From contig SEIO01000001.1 in NCBI GenBank assembly GCA_004145795.1, positions 186,001 to 250,000 of the forward strand: 64,000 nucleotides of DNA, written 5' to 3'. Each line of letters begins with the position of its first letter. Within the stretch, counting starts at the first letter, position 1. The notes beneath the pieces were generated by a model. It saw nothing but the letters and a program-made list of their open reading frames with translations, was not told the origin of the DNA and made no database searches. Positions 9,353 to 19,103 of the stretch are shown one piece after another. The translations under genes and the position numbers were made by a program. This stretch comes from Lentibacillus lipolyticus. GTDB taxonomy: Bacteria > Bacillota > Bacilli > Bacillales > Amphibacillaceae.

Positions 9353-10906
9353 TTGAGCAAACAAACATTTTTACAGGGAACATTAATCCTGATTGCAGCG
9401 GGTATGGTAACCAGACTCTTAGGCTTTATCAACCGTCTCGTGGTAGCCAGAGTAATGGGAGAAGAAGGTGTTGGCCTGTATATGATGGCATTGCCTACAT
9501 TATTCCTTGTCATCACCTTGACACAGCTCGGATTGCCGGTGGCCATTTCCAAGCGGGTATCCGAAGCAGAGGCGAAACACGATCGTGCCAAAGTAAAACG
9601 GATCCTTGTTGTATCATTGCTCATGACTGGCATAACAAGTGTCGTATTCACAGTTGGGATGGTTCTTACGGCACCATTTATTGCTACAACACTTCTCACA
9701 GATGATAGAACCATGTATCCCTTAATCGCCATTAGTCCCATTGTTCCGATTGTTGCTGTTTCATCCGTTCTTCGCGGCTATTTCCAGGGACGGCAAAACA
9801 TGAAACCGCAAAGCTATGCGCTAGTCATTGAACAAACGGTCCGCATCACATTCGTTGCCTTTTTTGTTAATCTGCTATTGCCATACGGAGTCGAGTTTGC
9901 TGCGGCGGGTGCCATGTTTAGTGTCATTCTTGGAGAGCTAGCATCATTATTGTTTCTTATCTGGTTATTCAAACGGAAGAAGGTAGTCCCTATCAGACAT
10001 CGCTTCTTTCAATACGTGACATCAAGTAAAGAAACGATAAAGGAATTATTTTCTATTTCTCTTCCAAGTACAGGGAGCAGATTGATTGGTAATATATCAC
10101 ATTTTCTCGAACCTATTTTGGTCGCACAAAGTCTGGCACTTGCTGGCATCTCCAGTTCATTGGCAACCAAACAGTATGGGGAGCTTACAGGGTATGTCTT
10201 ACCACTACTGTTTTTGCCTACGTTCATTACAAATTCATTATCCATTGCTCTTGTACCCACCATATCTGAGGCAGATGCGCACAAGAACAGCAGTCTTATC
10301 CATTACCGGATTCACCAGGCCATTCGGATTTCATTTGCTTCCGGCGCATTGGCAACCGTTGTACTTACATTATTTGCAGATCCTATCCTAACTTTTATGT
10401 ACGGCACTTCCAATGCAAGCAACTTTCTAGTGCTGATGGCACCCTTCTTTCTGTTGCTTTATATTCAGTCACCTTTACAGGCAGCATTACAGGCGATGGA
10501 TTTGGCCAAGCCCGCCATGTGGAACAGCCTGATTGGTGCAGCAATCAAACTGACTGTCCTATTTTTGCTTGCTTCTAATCCAACGTTTGGCATCAATGGA
10601 GTTGCCATTGCTATGTCTGTCGGCGTCATTCTCGTAACGCTTTTACACCTGGCAAGCCTGTATAAGGAAATCAAATTCATGATACCATGGAAAGATCTCT
10701 TGAAAATGGGAATGCTAATCGTATCAACATGGGGGTGCGGTCACTATTTAAAACGTATATTTACAGGTCTTGAATCAAATTTGTTTTATCTTATCATGAT
10801 CGTCGCCCTGTTATCTGGTATTTATATTATTTTTCTATTCGTGCTGAGGTTTATCACCAAAGATGAATTACGACAGATACCGTTATTACAAAAATGGATA
10901 CAATAA
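9353..10906 (+). CDS. spoVB: Stage V sporulation protein B, MOP-family flippase
   Basis: SpoVB is a polytopic MviN/MATE-like (MOP superfamily) membrane protein needed for spore cortex peptidoglycan; it is thought to flip lipid-linked precursors across the outer forespore membrane. The 517-residue product matches B. subtilis SpoVB (518) throughout: SKQTFLQGTLILIAAGMVTR, GEEGVGLYMMALP, SSVLRGYFQGRQNM, SLPSTGSRLIGN and DELRQIP at the end. About 14 hydrophobic segments are visible. There is no ATG; I chose the TTG at 9353 because the product then begins like the family and AAGGTAGG lies nine bases upstream. A TTG at 9344 is the alternative. It is transcribed alone and ends at a strong terminator. 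Confidence 0.96.
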   Translation: MSKQTFLQGTLILIAAGMVTRLLGFINRLVVARVMGEEGVGLYMMALPTLFLVITLTQLGLPVAISKRVSEAEAKHDRAKVKRILVVSLLMTGITSVVFTVGMVLTAPFIATTLLTDDRTMYPLIAISPIVPIVAVSSVLRGYFQGRQNMKPQSYALVIEQTVRITFVAFFVNLLLPYGVEFAAAGAMFSVILGELASLLFLIWLFKRKKVVPIRHRFFQYVTSSKETIKELFSISLPSTGSRLIGNISHFLEPILVAQSLALAGISSSLATKQYGELTGYVLPLLFLPTFITNSLSIALVPTISEADAHKNSSLIHYRIHQAIRISFASGALATVVLTLFADPILTFMYGTSNASNFLVLMAPFFLLLYIQSPLQAALQAMDLAKPAMWNSLIGAAIKLTVLFLLASNPTFGINGVAIAMSVGVILVTLLHLASLYKEIKFMIPWKDLLKMGMLIVSTWGCGHYLKRIFTGLESNLFYLIMIVALLSGIYIIFLFVLRFITKDELRQIPLLQKWIQ

Positions 10907-10943
10907 ACAACCAAACCATTCTTATCTTACGGAAAGAGACATT

Positions 10944-10984
10944 AAAAAACATAACGCTGAAATGATCAGCGTTATGTTTTTTTT
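10944..10984 (+). terminator. Terminator after spoVB
   Basis: A 17-bp stem AAAAAACATAACGCTGA / TCAGCGTTATGTTTTTT with a five-base loop and eight Ts. It is symmetrical enough to also stop the converging permease gene. Confidence 0.9.
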
Positions 10985-11073
10985 GCAGTTTAAGAAAGTG
11001 CAAATATTTGCTTATAGCTTAAGTGCAACCAAGATTTTCACCATTAAGCGTTAAGCCAAGTTCTCTAGAATAG

Positions 11074-12366
11074 CTATGCCATATATGGAACTAAATAGCG
11101 GATATACAAGTAAATTGTTGCAATTACAAGCGACAGTAAGACAAATGGAACACCATACAGCATGAAACGAAGAAACGATATCTTTTGCCCTTCCCCCTCG
11201 GCAAGTCCTGCAACAACCACATTAGCAGAAGCACCGATCAGCGTTGCATTCCCTCCCAAGCAAGCTCCTAGTGCTAATGACCACCATATTGGTTCCAGAT
11301 AAACCATGCCATAGCTTTCAAATTCTTCAATAATTGGAATCATTGCCGCAACAAACGGAATGTTGTCCACAATTCCGGAAAATAGGCCGGAAATCCATAA
11401 GACTAGAATGGCTGTAGCAACATAATCACCATCCGTCCAAAGTACGATTCCCCTAGCCAATTCATCGATAATGCCTGCTTCCTGCAATCCGCCAACCAGC
11501 GCGAATAGGCCGATAAAGAAAAACAGTGTCACCCATTCTACTTGTGAGAAAACTTTTTCAGTAGACAGCTCCTTTTCCGTCAGCAAAAGCAAAAGGATGG
11601 CACCAGTTAGTGCAACCACAGTCAGATCAATATGGAGAAACGCATGAAGAATAAAACCTGTCAACGTCATCACAAGGACAGCTATTGACTGATAAAGCAT
11701 TGGGCTATGGATAAGATAGGCTGATGCATCCATATTCATCAGCTTTTCCCTGTTAGAAACATTGGCACTTAGCTTTTTCCTAAACAGCGGGAGCAATATT
11801 GCAAGCATAATAAAAAACATGATAAGGGCGACTGGAGCTAGATGGGAGATAAATGATAAAAATGTCAGATGATCAACAGCCTGTCCAATCATAATGTTCG
11901 GCGGATCACCTATAAGCGTAGCGGTACCGCCCAGGTTGGAACTGAAAATAACAGCCAGCAAATACGGAAATGCAGGAAGCTCGAGCTGCCTGGTAATTTT
12001 CAGAATAATGGGCACTAATATAAGAACCGTCGTCACATTATCAAGCAGCGCTGACCCTATAGCTGTCAGAATACAGATTCCTGCCATCAGCGGAACAGGC
12101 GCCCCTCTTACCTGCTGGGCAAAACGAATGGCAATATACGAAAATAAACCGGTTTTCTCTGTAATCGAAATAAGCACCATCATGGAAAACAGTAAAGCAA
12201 TCGTGTTCCAGTCAATATAGTGGAGGAACACATCATTCACACGATAAACGCCCGTTAATAACAGCAGTGTTCCACCAGCAAGCGCAACAATGGCACGGTT
12301 CACCTTTTCCATCATAATAAAGATATAACTGACGATAAAGATTACTGCTGCTAAGATAACATCCAT
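11074..12366 (-). CDS. ArsB/NhaD-type (IT superfamily) permease
   Basis: A 430-residue integral membrane protein with about 11-12 hydrophobic segments. It has the duplicated signatures of the ion transporter superfamily that holds ArsB, NhaD and the citrate/tricarboxylate carriers: SALLDNVTTVLILVPI with NLGGTATLIGDPPNIM in the first half, and SGIVDNIPFVAAMIPI with GACLGGNATLIGASANVV in the second. Both Asp/Asn re-entrant motifs are intact, so it should be functional. The substrate cannot be read from sequence: arsenite, Na+/H+ exchange or a carboxylate are all possible. No arsR or arsC neighbour supports arsenic. It stands alone between spoVB and yajC. Confidence 0.85.
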   Translation of the reverse strand: MDVILAAVIFIVSYIFIMMEKVNRAIVALAGGTLLLLTGVYRVNDVFLHYIDWNTIALLFSMMVLISITEKTGLFSYIAIRFAQQVRGAPVPLMAGICILTAIGSALLDNVTTVLILVPIILKITRQLELPAFPYLLAVIFSSNLGGTATLIGDPPNIMIGQAVDHLTFLSFISHLAPVALIMFFIMLAILLPLFRKKLSANVSNREKLMNMDASAYLIHSPMLYQSIAVLVMTLTGFILHAFLHIDLTVVALTGAILLLLLTEKELSTEKVFSQVEWVTLFFFIGLFALVGGLQEAGIIDELARGIVLWTDGDYVATAILVLWISGLFSGIVDNIPFVAAMIPIIEEFESYGMVYLEPIWWSLALGACLGGNATLIGASANVVVAGLAEGEGQKISFLRFMLYGVPFVLLSLVIATIYLYIRYLVPYMA

Positions 12367-12508
12367 ACGCCATCCTCTTTCTTGTTAAAGATTGTCCTTC
12401 TACAACTGTATGCCGCAAAAACCAAAATTATTTTCAGTCTATTTCATTGTTTGTCCGAATAGGATAGCAGTACAAGGACTTTCTGTGGAAAGGAGGAGCG
12501 TATAGCAT

Positions 12509-12889
12509 ATGCAAAGACAACAATTTACCGCACTGCTGTATGGCTGGATTGCCGTCCTTGGGCTGATGTTAGTGACAAGTATCATTCTCGCCTTCCTACT
12601 TCAATTTACAACGATGGACCAAACGGTATTATCATGGGTTACACTTGCAGCCGGGTTGATTATTTTATTTATTGGGGGTCTTATAGCTGGTGTCAAAAGC
12701 AAAGCAAAAGGCTGGATTATCGGTACCGTAACAGGAATAGGATTTACACTGTTTACATTTTTGGTCCAATATCTCGGCTATCAGCAGGCTTTTTCGACCG
12801 AACAGTCCCTCAACCATCTAGGATTTATTCTCGCTGCACTGGTCGGAGGAATTATCGGTGTGAACATGGTAAAAGGAGATGAAGCCTAA
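12509..12889 (+). CDS. TIGR04086 family membrane protein (YrzE-like)
   Basis: A 126-residue protein with four membrane helices and almost no soluble part: FTALLYGWIAVLGLMLVTSI, a second at WVTLAAGLIILFIGGLIAG, a third at IIGTVTGIGFTLFTFLV, and a last at ILAALVGGIIGVNMVKG. Size, topology and the glycine-rich helix ends fit the TIGR04086/YrzE family of Bacillales, found beside yajC in B. subtilis. Function is unknown. An AAAGGAGGAG ribosome site lies upstream of the ATG. It converges on yajC. Confidence 0.7.
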   Translation: MQRQQFTALLYGWIAVLGLMLVTSIILAFLLQFTTMDQTVLSWVTLAAGLIILFIGGLIAGVKSKAKGWIIGTVTGIGFTLFTFLVQYLGYQQAFSTEQSLNHLGFILAALVGGIIGVNMVKGDEA

Positions 12890-12894
12890 GGAGA

Positions 12895-13022
12895 GCGCAA
12901 GCGCCTTGCTTACCCCCGAAAATCAACCTCGAGGGGGTAGGCGCTGGCCGGCTAAGTTCGGCACGTCCTGGCGGGCGCCGGCACTAGTACGTCCTGTACG
13001 TCGAAGCTGGACATGACTATTG
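12895..13022. repeat. GC-rich hairpin-forming intergenic element
   Basis: This stretch after the YrzE-like gene is much richer in G+C than its surroundings and is built of short inverted pairs: GCGCAAGCGC, TACCCCC ... GGGGGTA (bases 12911-12942), GGCGCTGGCCGG ... GGGCGCCGGC, and GTACGTC ... GTACGTC. No open frame with a start signal is convincing. It looks like a dispersed REP-type intergenic element of Bacillaceae; only one copy is in this window, so repetitiveness is inference. Confidence 0.5.
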
Positions 13023-13049
13023 GCTGACAAAAAGCTTAACAGAACAAAC

Positions 13050-13087
13050 AAAAAGAAGCCGATCCACGTTAGACTGGCTTCTTTTTG
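13050..13087. terminator. Bidirectional terminator between the YrzE-like gene and yajC
   Basis: AAAAAGAAGCC and GGCTTCTTTTT form an 11-bp stem with a 15-base loop and T-runs on both strands, placed between converging genes. Confidence 0.85.
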
Positions 13088-13119
13088 TATTCTCCCTTTA
13101 TGTATCCACTCATAAAGTG

Positions 13120-13386
13120 TTACTGTGCCTTATTTTTCACTTCACGGATTGCTGAACGGTCGAATGTCAGCTTTGGACCATTCGCTTCATGAAGAACGAC
13201 GGTATCCTCATCAAGTGCATGAATAGAACCATGCAGTCCGCCGATGGTGATGACTTCATCTCCCTTTTGCAAATCCGCTTGCATTTGTTTCACTTGCTTC
13301 TGCCGCTTTTGTTGCGGGCGGATAAGCAGGAAATAAAAAATAACAAACATTAAAATAATTGGCAGTAACGATGCCAGTGTGCCCAT
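13120..13386 (-). CDS. yajC: Preprotein translocase subunit YajC
   Basis: A small accessory membrane protein of the Sec holotranslocon that associates with SecDF. The 88 residues have one N-terminal helix (LLPIILMFVIFYFLLIRPQQKRQ, with the RPQQKR signature at the cytosolic edge). A cytoplasmic beta domain follows, with LQKGDEVITIGGLHGSI. It lies 18 bases downstream of tgt, the usual queA-tgt-yajC order. The start is an ATG with a GGAGGGAAC ribosome site. Confidence 0.96.
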   Translation of the reverse strand: MGTLASLLPIILMFVIFYFLLIRPQQKRQKQVKQMQADLQKGDEVITIGGLHGSIHALDEDTVVLHEANGPKLTFDRSAIREVKNKAQ

Positions 13387-13404
13387 AAATTGTTCCCTCC
13401 TTTA

Positions 13405-14568
<1,164 letters not shown>

Positions 14569-14583
14569 TTAGTTACACCCTTA

Positions 14584-15612
14584 TTATAGAATAAGCATCG
14601 CATCGCCAAAACTGAAAAACCGGTAACGTTCGTGAACAGCTTCTTTATATGCGTTCAAAATTCGCTCCCTGCCGGCGAAGGCGCTTATCATCATAATCAA
14701 AGTTGATTTAGGCAAGTGGAAATTCGTAATCAGTCCGTCGATGGCCTGAAAATTATATGGCGGATAGATGAAAATGTCTGTCCATCCGCTTGATTCGTTG
14801 AACTGACCGTTATTATCCCGGGCAATCGTTTCCAGCGTTCTCGTGGACGTTGTTCCTACCGCAATAATCCGGCCGTTATTAGCTCTTACATTGGCCAGTG
14901 TGTCTGCTGTTTCCTGTGACATATGATAAAACTCTGCATGCATCGTGTGATCATCAATCGCATCCACACTCACTGGTCTAAACGTGCCCAAGCCAACATG
15001 CAGTGTAATAAATGTAATCGTTACACCCATTTCCCTTATTTCATCCAGTAACGCATTGGTAAAATGCAGGCCTGCTGTTGGGGCTGCTGCTGATCCTTCT
15101 TCTTTTGCATAGACCGTCTGATAGCGTTCTTTTTCGGGTAATTGTTCTTTTATATATGGCGGAAGAGGCATTTCTCCAAGTTCATCTAATATCTCATATA
15201 ATATTCCATCATACTCCAACTGCAGCATGCGCCCGCCATGATCTTTTATTTCCGTACATGTGGCGCGGATTTTCCCTCCGCCGAACAACAAGACAGTTCC
15301 TTCTTTAATTTTTTTTGCCGGTTTAGCAAGTACTTCCCATGTGTCCTCTTCCTGCTGATGAAGCAGAAGCACCTCTGCTTTAGCACCTGTATCTTCCTTT
15401 ATTCCATAAAGTCTGGCAGGAAGTACACGTGTATCATTCAGGACGAGACAGTCACCTTTTTGCAGATAGTCTTTGATATCTGTGAACTGTTTATGCTCCA
15501 CACTGTCTCTGTCCCTATCAAGCACAAGCAGGCGGGAAGCATCCCGATTTTTTAGCGGTGTCTGCGCAATTAGTTCTTCTGGTAAATCAAAATCAAAATC
15601 TTCTGTATTCAT
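14584..15612 (-). CDS. queA: S-adenosylmethionine:tRNA ribosyltransferase-isomerase QueA
   Basis: QueA transfers the ribosyl part of SAM to preQ1 in tRNA, giving epoxyqueuosine. The 342-residue protein shows the family blocks [61 protein letters not shown]-type ([13 protein letters not shown]) and [22 protein letters not shown]. Length and both ends fit B. subtilis QueA. It lies between the DUF2905 gene and tgt, all in one direction downstream of ruvAB. Confidence 0.97.
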   Translation of the reverse strand: MNTEDFDFDLPEELIAQTPLKNRDASRLLVLDRDRDSVEHKQFTDIKDYLQKGDCLVLNDTRVLPARLYGIKEDTGAKAEVLLLHQQEEDTWEVLAKPAKKIKEGTVLLFGGGKIRATCTEIKDHGGRMLQLEYDGILYEILDELGEMPLPPYIKEQLPEKERYQTVYAKEEGSAAAPTAGLHFTNALLDEIREMGVTITFITLHVGLGTFRPVSVDAIDDHTMHAEFYHMSQETADTLANVRANNGRIIAVGTTSTRTLETIARDNNGQFNESSGWTDIFIYPPYNFQAIDGLITNFHLPKSTLIMMISAFAGRERILNAYKEAVHERYRFFSFGDAMLIL

Positions 15613-15667
15613 GATGTTCTCCTTATTAATTTAAGTGCATGTTCAAAAAAGGAGGATAACAACCTCT

Positions 15668-15868
15668 TTAACGAAATTTCCCTAAAATAAACATGATAAA
15701 AGACAAAATAATACTTACGACAATGGACGTCATTATTGGAAAATGGAAAGAAAAGTTATCTTTCTTAATGGTAATGTCGCCCGGCAGTTTCCCGAAAAGA
15801 GACCAGACCAGGCCAATGGTTATGAAAATAATACCAAGGACGATAAACATTTTCCCCATATTACCCAT
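15668..15868 (-). CDS. DUF2905 small membrane protein
   Basis: About 66 residues with two membrane helices joined by a short polar loop: [26 protein letters not shown] then [23 protein letters not shown]. The LPGDI turn and two-helix plan match DUF2905, whose function is unknown and which often sits next to ruvB. Three starts are possible (15886, 15868, 15859); 15868 has AGGAAGG close upstream, and all lie within or near the end of ruvB, implying translational coupling. Confidence 0.75.
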   Translation of the reverse strand: MGNMGKMFIVLGIIFITIGLVWSLFGKLPGDITIKKDNFSFHFPIMTSIVVSIILSFIMFILGKFR

Positions 15869-16862
15869 CTTCCTTCCTAATCCCAAGATGCTGATAGGCC
15901 TTCGGGGTTACAAGGCGTCCGCGTGGCGTGCGCTGGATAAACCCGGTTTGCAGCAAATATGGCTCATAAACATCCTCGATTGTTTGCGGCTCTTCGCCAA
16001 TCGTTGCCGCGATCGTATCCAGACCAACCGGTCCGCCTTGAAAGCCATCGATAATGCCTGTCAGAAGTTTATGATCAATATGGTCCAGCCCCTGTTCATC
16101 TACCTGAAGCATATTTAGTGCGTGATCTGTCGTATGCAGGCTAATTTCCTGTTCTCCCTTAACCTGTGAAATATCACGGATTCGCTTCAGCAGCCTGTTG
16201 GCTATTCGTGGTGTACCGCGTGATCGCCGGGCAATCTCCACTGAAGCTTCATGTGTAATCGCCGTTTGAAAAATATCCGCTGTTCGTTCCACAATTTCAC
16301 ATAACTCGTCCGGTTCATAGAAATCCAGCCGGCTTAGCACACCGAACCGGTCCCTTAGTGGAGCCGACAGCAATCCAGCCCTTGTCGTCGCACCAACCAG
16401 CGTAAATGGCGGTAAATCAATCCGTACCGACCTGGCACTTGGCCCAGTTCCGATCACAATATCAAGAAAAAAGTCTTCCATTGCCGGGTAAAGGATCTCT
16501 TCAACAGAACGCGGCAATCGATGGATTTCATCAATAAACAAAACATCACCCGGCTCCAGTGATGACAGAATAGCAGCCAAATCACCCGAGCGTTCAATTG
16601 CCGGACCCGAAGTTGAACGAAACTGCACACCCATTTCATTGGCAATAATAGACGCCAAAGTCGTTTTTCCGAGTCCCGGCGGACCATATAAAAGGACATG
16701 ATCTAACGCTTCCTCCCGCATTTTGGCCGCTTGGATAAAAATGCTTAAATTTTCTTTTACCTTCTGCTGGCCAATATACTGATGCAAATTCGCAGGACGA
16801 AGGCTAAGTTCCACAGAGGCGTCCTCATTTTGCAGTTCACCTGTGACCATCCGATCTTCCAT
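15861..16862 (-). CDS. ruvB: Holliday junction branch-migration helicase RuvB
   Basis: RuvB is the AAA+ hexameric motor that drives branch migration with RuvA. The 333-residue protein has Walker [13 protein letters not shown], Walker [11 protein letters not shown], sensor 1 LVGATTRAG, the arginine finger region APLRDRFGV and a winged-helix C-terminus ([17 protein letters not shown]). Two ATGs are near; 16862 (MEDRM) was chosen because AAGGTGGG lies six bases before it and the family starts there. Fifteen bases separate it from ruvA. Confidence 0.97.
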   Translation of the reverse strand: MEDRMVTGELQNEDASVELSLRPANLHQYIGQQKVKENLSIFIQAAKMREEALDHVLLYGPPGLGKTTLASIIANEMGVQFRSTSGPAIERSGDLAAILSSLEPGDVLFIDEIHRLPRSVEEILYPAMEDFFLDIVIGTGPSARSVRIDLPPFTLVGATTRAGLLSAPLRDRFGVLSRLDFYEPDELCEIVERTADIFQTAITHEASVEIARRSRGTPRIANRLLKRIRDISQVKGEQEISLHTTDHALNMLQVDEQGLDHIDHKLLTGIIDGFQGGPVGLDTIAATIGEEPQTIEDVYEPYLLQTGFIQRTPRGRLVTPKAYQHLGIRKEDG

Positions 16863-16877
16863 CGTCATCCCACCTTA

Positions 16878-17483
16878 TCACTGTTCCACTAATAACGCCA
16901 ATGCTTTGCGCACCAGCTCATCTGTGCTTCCGCTGCTTTCTTTCCGCAGATTGGGCACAACCGCTCTAATCTCTTTATCCGTATATCCTAAGGATTTCAG
17001 CGCTTCCTGTGTCTCTTGGAGTGCTTCCGGCGTTCCCTTAGCTAGTTCTTCCGTTTCTGCGGCACTATCCCCGGCTGGAGCCACAGCAGGCATTTTCCCT
17101 TTTAAATCAAGGATGATTTGTCTGGCTGTCTTTTTACCAATTCCGGGCAGACTTGTCAAAAATGAGTCATCTTCTCGTTCAATGGCATTGATGAGTGCTC
17201 CTGTATCCGCTCCCCCAAGAATAGCCAGTGCCCCTTTGGGACCAATGCCCGAGACAGTGATCAATTTGGTAAATAATAGTTTCTCATCATTATTCGGAAA
17301 TCCGTACAGAATTTGTGTATCTTCACGAACATAATGGTATGTATTGATGGTTATCTGCTGGTTAATAGAAGCCTGGAAAGCAAAGGGATTTGCACAGACA
17401 ATCGCATAACCAACCCCCTGAACATCCACGATTACCGTTTCTTCCTGAATGCTGGTTAAAGTACCTCTTATATACGCTATCAT
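16878..17483 (-). CDS. ruvA: Holliday junction DNA-binding protein RuvA
   Basis: RuvA binds four-way junctions as a tetramer and loads RuvB. The 201-residue protein has the OB-fold N-terminal domain (MIAYIRGTLTSI ... VDVQGVGYAI), the helix-hairpin-helix pair (LITVSGIGPKGALAIL and LTSLPGIGKKTARQIILDLKGK) and the C-terminal RuvB-binding UBA-like domain (LKSLGYTDKEI). No bofC lies upstream as it does in B. subtilis; instead a terminator and yebC precede it. Confidence 0.97.
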   Translation of the reverse strand: MIAYIRGTLTSIQEETVIVDVQGVGYAIVCANPFAFQASINQQITINTYHYVREDTQILYGFPNNDEKLLFTKLITVSGIGPKGALAILGGADTGALINAIEREDDSFLTSLPGIGKKTARQIILDLKGKMPAVAPAGDSAAETEELAKGTPEALQETQEALKSLGYTDKEIRAVVPNLRKESSGSTDELVRKALALLVEQ

Positions 17484-17549
17484 CTGACCTTCTCCTTTTC
17501 TCTGTCCCTTGCCCTATTCTAACATACCTTTGCAGGGACGGAAGAAAGA

Positions 17550-17586
17550 AACTTCTATTCCCTGTCACCCGACGGAAATAGAAGTT
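17550..17586 (-). terminator. Terminator after yebC
   Basis: AACTTCTATT(T)CC ... GG(G)AATAGAAGTT forms a hairpin followed by TCTTTC on the minus strand, between the yebC stop and the ruvA start. Confidence 0.65.
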
Positions 17587-17640
17587 ATACTCAGGACGAA
17601 TAAGATTTCAAAGCGGTCAAACAAATTTATCCATGCTTTA

Positions 17641-18369
17641 TTATGGCGTCAACATATTATGATGAATATCTTGTGTGTCTTCACTATCTTCCAGCATTTC
17701 AATCAATTGGTTCATCTTTTCCGCATCCTCTTCCGAAGGGTTAGCATATGTTTGCGGAAACATAGTAACTTCTGCCTCTGCCAGTTCATATTGCTGCTCC
17801 TGCAAATAATTGCGGACATGCTGGAATTGATCCGGCTCTGTATAGATTTCATAAGCACCGTCGACAGCGGCAATATCTTCTGCACCTGCTTCGATTGCTT
17901 CAAGCGTGACGGTCTCTTCATCGATGGCACCATCTTCGTTCCCGATAACAAGATAGCCTTTTCGATCAAACATGAACGACACACTGCCATTTTCCCCTAG
18001 ATTACCGCCGTTTTTTTTAAATGCATGCCGGACTTCCGCTGCTGTGCGATTCTTGTTGTCTGTCAGGACATGGACAATGACGGCAACACCACCTGGACCA
18101 TATCCCTCATAAGAAAATTCCTCATAATTAACGCCATCTAAGCCACCTGTTGCTTTTTTGACAGCCCGGTCTATATTATCATTCGGCATATTGTCTGATT
18201 TTGCTTTATCAATTGCCAGCCTTAGCGAGGGATTCATTTCAGGGTCACCACCACCCTCTTTAGCAGCGGTATAGATATCTTTTGCGTGACGCATAAAAAT
18301 TTTCCCTTTTTTGGCATCTTGCGCATTCTTTCTTCGTTGTATATTATGCCATTTGGAATGACCAGCCAT
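17641..18369 (-). CDS. yebC: YebC/PmpR (TACO1) family protein
   Basis: A 242-residue protein starting [14 protein letters not shown], the signature of the YebC/TACO1 family. Further family blocks are [73 protein letters not shown] and a C-terminal acidic domain. Members have been described as transcriptional regulators and, more recently, as factors helping ribosomes through proline-rich stretches; which applies here cannot be read from sequence. It corresponds to B. subtilis yrbC by synteny. It appears to be its own transcription unit. Confidence 0.93.
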   Translation of the reverse strand: MAGHSKWHNIQRRKNAQDAKKGKIFMRHAKDIYTAAKEGGGDPEMNPSLRLAIDKAKSDNMPNDNIDRAVKKATGGLDGVNYEEFSYEGYGPGGVAVIVHVLTDNKNRTAAEVRHAFKKNGGNLGENGSVSFMFDRKGYLVIGNEDGAIDEETVTLEAIEAGAEDIAAVDGAYEIYTEPDQFQHVRNYLQEQQYELAEAEVTMFPQTYANPSEEDAEKMNQLIEMLEDSEDTQDIHHNMLTP

Positions 18370-18473
18370 TGGACATTCTCCTCTCTCCTAGAATTTTCCT
18401 TTTATACTATACCAAAAATGGTCCAATGCATAAAGAAATACCCTACAGGTACAGCCAGTAACGAATTCCGAAT

Positions 18474-19037
18474 TTAGAAATCTTCTTGTTTCCTGTCCCG
18501 ATTAAAGAATTCTCTTAAAAATTCCTCCATGTCGCCGTTCAGCTGATCCGGTCGAGCATCTTTATTGCGCATGCGGTCCCAAAAGATATCATCTGTATAT
18601 ACATAAACTTCCTTGACCTGAACCATTTCCTGGACTTCCCGTTCCACACGCTCCCGCATGTCTGGTGGTGCAGAATCATTAATCATAATGCCAACAACCA
18701 CTCTGTCGTCAGCCATGGCAACTTGCGCCTGTTTGATGTGGCGTTTCTTTTTCAAATGATTGGCAATGGACATCGATACCTCATTTGTAAAAGAATCACT
18801 TCTTGCATTCTCATCACCATCGTTTAGTTCCTTTTGTTCTGTCTGTGGATAGCCACCGCGTTCACCAATATTTTTATTTTCGACTCCCTGCCGATCTTTT
18901 CGTTCTTTCTCTGTTTCATAATTAATTGGTTGTGTATTCCCGTTTTCCTGACTGGCCTCCTGACCACCATCATCAGCTGCACAGCCAATCAGAACAAAGG
19001 AAATGATTGGTACTGTCATCCATTTCATGATATGCAT
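18474..19037 (-). CDS. YhcN/YlaJ-family spore lipoprotein (CoxA-like)
   Basis: A 187-residue secreted lipoprotein. The signal MHIMKWMTVPIISFVLIGC ends in lipobox LIGC with Cys19, followed by a polar Gly/Asn/Gln-rich linker. The C-terminal YhcN/YlaJ domain has ADDRVVVGIMINDSAPPDMRE, and ends in VYVYTDDIFWDRM. B. subtilis coxA (yrbB), a cortex-associated spore protein, occupies the same place between yebC and safA, so this is its likely equivalent. Its ribosome site GGGAGG is the 3' arm of the nadE terminator hairpin, seven bases before the ATG. The domain also occurs in other spore-membrane lipoproteins, so the exact ortholog name is not certain. Confidence 0.82.
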   Translation of the reverse strand: MHIMKWMTVPIISFVLIGCAADDGGQEASQENGNTQPINYETEKERKDRQGVENKNIGERGGYPQTEQKELNDGDENARSDSFTNEVSMSIANHLKKKRHIKQAQVAMADDRVVVGIMINDSAPPDMRERVEREVQEMVQVKEVYVYTDDIFWDRMRNKDARPDQLNGDMEEFLREFFNRDRKQEDF

Positions 19038-19082
19038 AAAAAAACCTCCCTTATCCTTATGTTGGTTAAGAGAGGTTTTTTT
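19038..19082 (-). terminator. nadE terminator containing the coxA ribosome site
   Basis: AAAAAACCTCTCTTA pairs with TAAGGGAGGTTTTTT (one G-U), with an inner CC/GG pair, and the T-run follows directly. The 3' arm carries GGGAGG, and the T-run ends at the coxA start codon. Confidence 0.8.
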
Positions 19083-19103
19083 ACTCTAGTAAAATTCAGG
19101 AAT

